DNA of 64,000 nucleotides from Nymphaea colorata (Eukaryota > Streptophyta > Magnoliopsida > Nymphaeales > Nymphaeaceae): assembly GCF_008831285.2 (NCBI RefSeq), contig NC_045140.1:2459528-2523527 (forward strand), read 5' to 3'. The notes under the pieces were generated by a model. The model was not told the DNA's origin. It worked only from the letters and a program-made list of their open reading frames with translations, and made no database searches. The position numbers and the translations under genes are program-made. Positions 60,379-64,000 of this stretch are shown here, in pieces; position 1 is the first letter of the stretch, and each line of letters starts with the position of its first letter.

Positions 60379-63300
60379 ATGGCTTCCAAAGTAAGAAGTG
60401 TTTTGTTCCTTGTTCTCTCTCTGCTGCTGTTCTTCAATGGAGGAAGGTCAGCTAGAAACCCTGTTTCGGTAAGCCACGATGGAAGGAGTTTGAAAATCAA
60501 CGACCAACGTCGTCTCGTCATCTCTGGCTCTATACATTACCCAAGAAGTACTCCAGAGGTATCACATTGTATCGCGCATTTATCGTAAGCTTCTTCAATG
60601 ATATTCTCTTAATGTTATTTTTCCTTTTTGAGAAGTGGATATCATATGTATGAACTGCAAAAGAACTAACTAATTGAACAATCACAAAGAAAGCTACATT
60701 CTTTGGGTCTTAGCTTTCAAAGAAGAACCTCACTGTCAAAACAGTCAAGAAGGAAAGATAAAGAACCAACGAATATCATCGAACTTCTCATTGGTGCCAA
60801 TCTAAATTGTGACTGTCTCAGGTTCAACAAATTTTCTACTTTTAGAAGATTCCTTTTGCACGTATTTTTCTCTTAAAAAACTTCCGATGACCTTTCTGTG
60901 ATCTTATATTTTGTCTCTTAATGAAAAAAAAAGTTTCATACTTTGCCTTTCCAATGAGTCCATATGTACCAAGCAATCCATCCGATTGACGGTGTATTTA
61001 ATGATCTTATATTATTTTGGGACATGATTTAGATGTGGCCCAAGTTGATTGAATATGCAAAGGATGGAGGCTTGGATGCCATTGAGACATACATCTTCTG
61101 GAACGCTCATGAACCCCAACGTCGTCAGGTAATGCTTTCAGCTCATCAACCATGTCGATACACACACACACACACACACACATATGATGACAAAGCACTA
61201 AAAGTATATTTCTTAAACTGCAGTATAATTTCGAGGGTCGGCTGGATTTCGTTAAGTTTTTGAAGACAGTACAGGAAGGAGGATTGTATGCTGTGGTCCG
61301 TATTGGCCCATATGTCTGTGCAGAGTGGAACTATGGGTGAGATTTCTACTTCTTGTTGTATAAATATGGTCGCAAACAGAGACTGTAACTGACCGTTCAA
61401 GTTCCTGATTTTGGCTTCTTTCACATTATTCCAAACTTCAAGTTCTTGAACCAGTACAGAAAGCAAGGTGTCTCTGATTTTTCTCTTCTTGATTGTTTAT
61501 TTTCTTTTCTTTCTTCTTAGAGGACTGCCCGTTTGGCTGCACAATATTCCTGGGATGGAGATTCGAACAAACAACGACGCGTTTAAGGTAAGGCTGCAGT
61601 CAGATCTTTTCTTTTTAATGTGAAAAAAATTGTCAGATTTATATGAAATGTAAGATTTTTTTTTATAGCCTTGAGATATTTTTATTTATTGCTACACTCT
61701 TTTGATATTGAAATGTACAATAAATACATCTTTAAATATGTTTGGCAGTATGAAATGGCGACTTTCACAAGAAAAATATTTTCCATGATGGAGGATGAAG
61801 GTCTGCTTGCATGGCAAGGGGGACCAGTCATCCTGCTTCAGGTTGGTACTTTGTATCATACTCCATTACTTTGCGAGCTTGGTTCTTGTTGTAAAAGATT
61901 ATGGGAAAAAAGAAGAAGTAAGGGTAAAGATACGTTACACAAATTAAAGCGACCAATTGTCAATTAGATTTCTGTTAATCGGCAATGCAGATTGAGAATG
62001 AATATGGAAATGTGATGCAACAATATGGCAATGCGGGGAAAGAGTACCTAAAATGGGCTGCAGGCATGGCTGTGTCCTTGAACGCGTCCGTGCCGTGGAT
62101 CATGTGTCAACAATCAGATGCTCCTGCTCCAATGGTGGCTTCGAATTCCTTTTCCTTTCACACTTGTTTCTGGTTAACAGCTCCTGGTTTCTCAAGTGCT
62201 TAACTGAATGTGATTTTGAAACAGATAAACACATGCAACGGCTTCTACTGCCATGATTTCGAACCGAATTCTCCGACTAGCCCGAAGATGTGGACTGAAA
62301 ACTGGACTGGATGGTCTGTTTCCCTTTCTTTCTGCTACAGAACCAATCTTCTAAGACCCTATGAATCTGAACTTAAACTAAAGTTAACATAATGGTGGAA
62401 TTTTTAGGTTCAAGGCCTTTGGAAGTACTAATCCACATAGACCAGCAGAAGACCTTGCTTACTCAGTGGCTAGATTCTTCCAGACAGGAGGAACTTTCCA
62501 GAACTACTATATGGTGAGTCCATCAAGATTGACTAAGTCTTTGGGTTCCTGCAGCATTGAAGTCTGAGGACAAAATTTCTGTGCCAATGTTAATTTATCA
62601 TTGTTTGATCTTACAGTATCATGGAGGAACCAATTTTGGCAGAACAGCAGGTGGCCCGTTCATCACTACATCTTACGATTATGATGCACCTCTGGATGAG
62701 TATGGTACTGCAAATAAATCACACAACGTGAACAAATAGAAGTTGAATTAATTTTTTCCGGCGTATTAAGCTTGTATCCTAATAGTAATCTCTAAATGTT
62801 ACTTCTTATGTGATTTAACAGTTTTTATTCTAATTTCACAGGGCAACCAAGACAGCCAAAGTGGGGTCACTTGAGGAATCTTCATTCTGCGCTTAAGCAG
62901 ATGGAGAAGGCTTTGATCTATGGTACTCGACAGAACGTCAGCCTTGGTAATGACTTGGAGGTATCTTCTACAAACTTTTCTCTGTCCTTTTATTTTTTCT
63001 TCAACGTAATAGAATACTAGAAAGATGAGCTGAGCCATATATTTGATGGGATGCTTAGGCTTCAATATACAAGACAGAGGATGGTACAACTGGCTGCTTT
63101 TTAAGCAATACAAATACTGCATTGGATGCCACAGTTACATTCAATGGGAACAGTTACTCTCTGCCAGCTTGGTCTGTCACCATCTTGCCTGATTGTGTGA
63201 ACTCCATCTACAACACAGCACAGGTTTGACATTTCTCTCTTTGCCACATTATTAAATATATAATAAGCTAATTACATGAAGCGGTCTGGATGAGAAGAAT

Positions 63301-63899
63301 CTGAACTCTCAAGAAGTGAACGAGAACTGTCACTTTTCTTGCTTTTAAAGAAGATCCTCAGTCTCCGACGATCTTAGTTACTTTGGTTGATGCTTTGTGC
63401 TTTTCCTCTGTTGAAAATTCGCTTTTTCTTTCTCAAATATTTTGCATAAATCAAATTTACCAATTGTTCCATACCATGTCTTACTGCCGTTTCTACGTCT
63501 GTTTTTCCATCGAATTTTATAAAACATGAATTGACCAGTGCCCTCATTTCCAATTCAAGTATTAGTTTATTCAATTTTTATTCTGAAAATTAACTATAAA
63601 ATCTCAGTTTTAAACGTCTACCAATAGTTTATGATTATATTGCAACACTAGCTTTTTATTTAGCTTCTGCAGCATGAATTTGATGTGGTATTGCATGTGG
63701 CTTTGTAGGTCCCTGTCGCTCCACAAACTGTGACTTCAAAGCAGACAAAGGACGATGAAACTGGAGTTGAGAATGTGGTATGGCATAAAGAGAGCATTTT
63801 TTATAATATAAGGTCGAAGGATCTTTTCCCTGCAAAGAAATTGCTTGAGCAAATTACCACCGCAGCAGATAGGAGTGATTACATGTGGTATACAACTGG
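60379..63899 (+). CDS. GH35 beta-galactosidase (BGAL7/BGAL15-like), N-terminal 12 exons, 3' end outside window
   Basis: Secreted plant beta-galactosidase, trimming galactose from cell-wall glycans. Exons: 60379-60558, 61033-61128, 61224-61336, 61521-61587, 61749-61841, 61991-62134, 62225-62313, 62408-62513, 62617-62704, 62842-62960, 63059-63223 and 63709-63899; all GT..AG and in phase, 483 full codons. A signal peptide ([20 protein letters not shown], cleavage near residue 25) precedes the TIM-barrel. Landmarks: [49 protein letters not shown] (residues 119-136), acid/base Glu187 in QIENEYG, nucleophile Glu256 in WTENWTGW; their 69-residue spacing equals that of tomato TBG4 (recalled). [20 protein letters not shown] follows, then part of the beta-rich domains to SDYMWYTTG. 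The intron after 63899 runs off the window. Closest remembered relatives are Arabidopsis BGAL7 and BGAL15. No break in the part seen. Confidence 0.95.
61156..61181. repeat. (CA)n microsatellite in beta-galactosidase intron 2
   Basis: A CA run of about 12 units between exon 2 and exon 3. Confidence 0.9.
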
Positions 63900-64000
63900 G
63901 TGAGTATTCAGAAAGATTTTCCCAAGGCAATGCTAATTAATTCTTAGGATTTTATTGGCAAAAAAAAACGTGTCTTCTCATGTAATTTTTTTTAAAACCT

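Noticed and set aside
1-64000. CRISPR arrays, operons, phage or bacterial mobile elements
   Set aside because: The window is plant nuclear DNA; the regularly spaced repeats are tandem minisatellites without unique spacers.

Overview
This is nuclear DNA from a flowering plant. The genes have many spliced exons with GT..AG introns, and several products belong to plant-specific classes: a DYW-type pentatricopeptide (PPR) protein, an organelle-targeted ribosome recycling factor and a plant GH35 beta-galactosidase. The spacers are AT-rich, with many (CT)n, (AT)n and (CA)n runs and degenerate transposon pieces. I cannot assign a species. Nothing prokaryotic, viral or CRISPR-like was seen.

Layout. 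331-6475 (-): a complete 7-exon Crooked neck-like (CLF1/CRNKL1) splicing factor gene, 700 codons. 6.5-15.1 kb: spacer with minisatellites, purine/pyrimidine-asymmetric tracts and a candidate 1.8-kb inverted-repeat element. 15149-22436 (-): the C-terminal half of a COP9 signalosome subunit 3 (CSN3) gene, with no N-terminal exons in the window and a 2-nt loss in one exon, so probably a pseudogene; an LTR-retrotransposon remnant lies in one intron. 24054-26383 (-): an intronless PPR-DYW gene resembling Arabidopsis At2g22070, broken by one frameshift. 26.4-38.8 kb: gene-free, repeat-rich DNA, including an array of units of about 305 bp (31.8-33.15 kb). 39506-48942 (+): a complete 4-exon ankyrin-repeat gene (767 aa) of a conserved but little-studied plant family. 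51952-55915 (-): a complete 8-exon ribosome recycling factor gene, probably mitochondrial (265 aa), with a 22-nt microexon. 56.0-60.3 kb: spacer with MITE-like repeats. 60379 to the right edge (+): the first 12 exons of a secreted GH35 beta-galactosidase; its 3' part lies outside the window.

The genes do not form a pathway; they are unrelated single transcription units (mRNA splicing, protein degradation control, organelle RNA editing, organelle translation, cell-wall galactan turnover). The points most worth following up are the two nearby coding breaks (CSN3 and PPR, 3.2 kb apart), which could be real decay or assembly indels, the uncharacterised ankyrin protein with a PH-like tail, and the tandem array of about 305-bp units. 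I found no convincing undescribed biological system. Exon boundaries were set by reading splice sites and checking phase by eye, so a coordinate may be off by a base.
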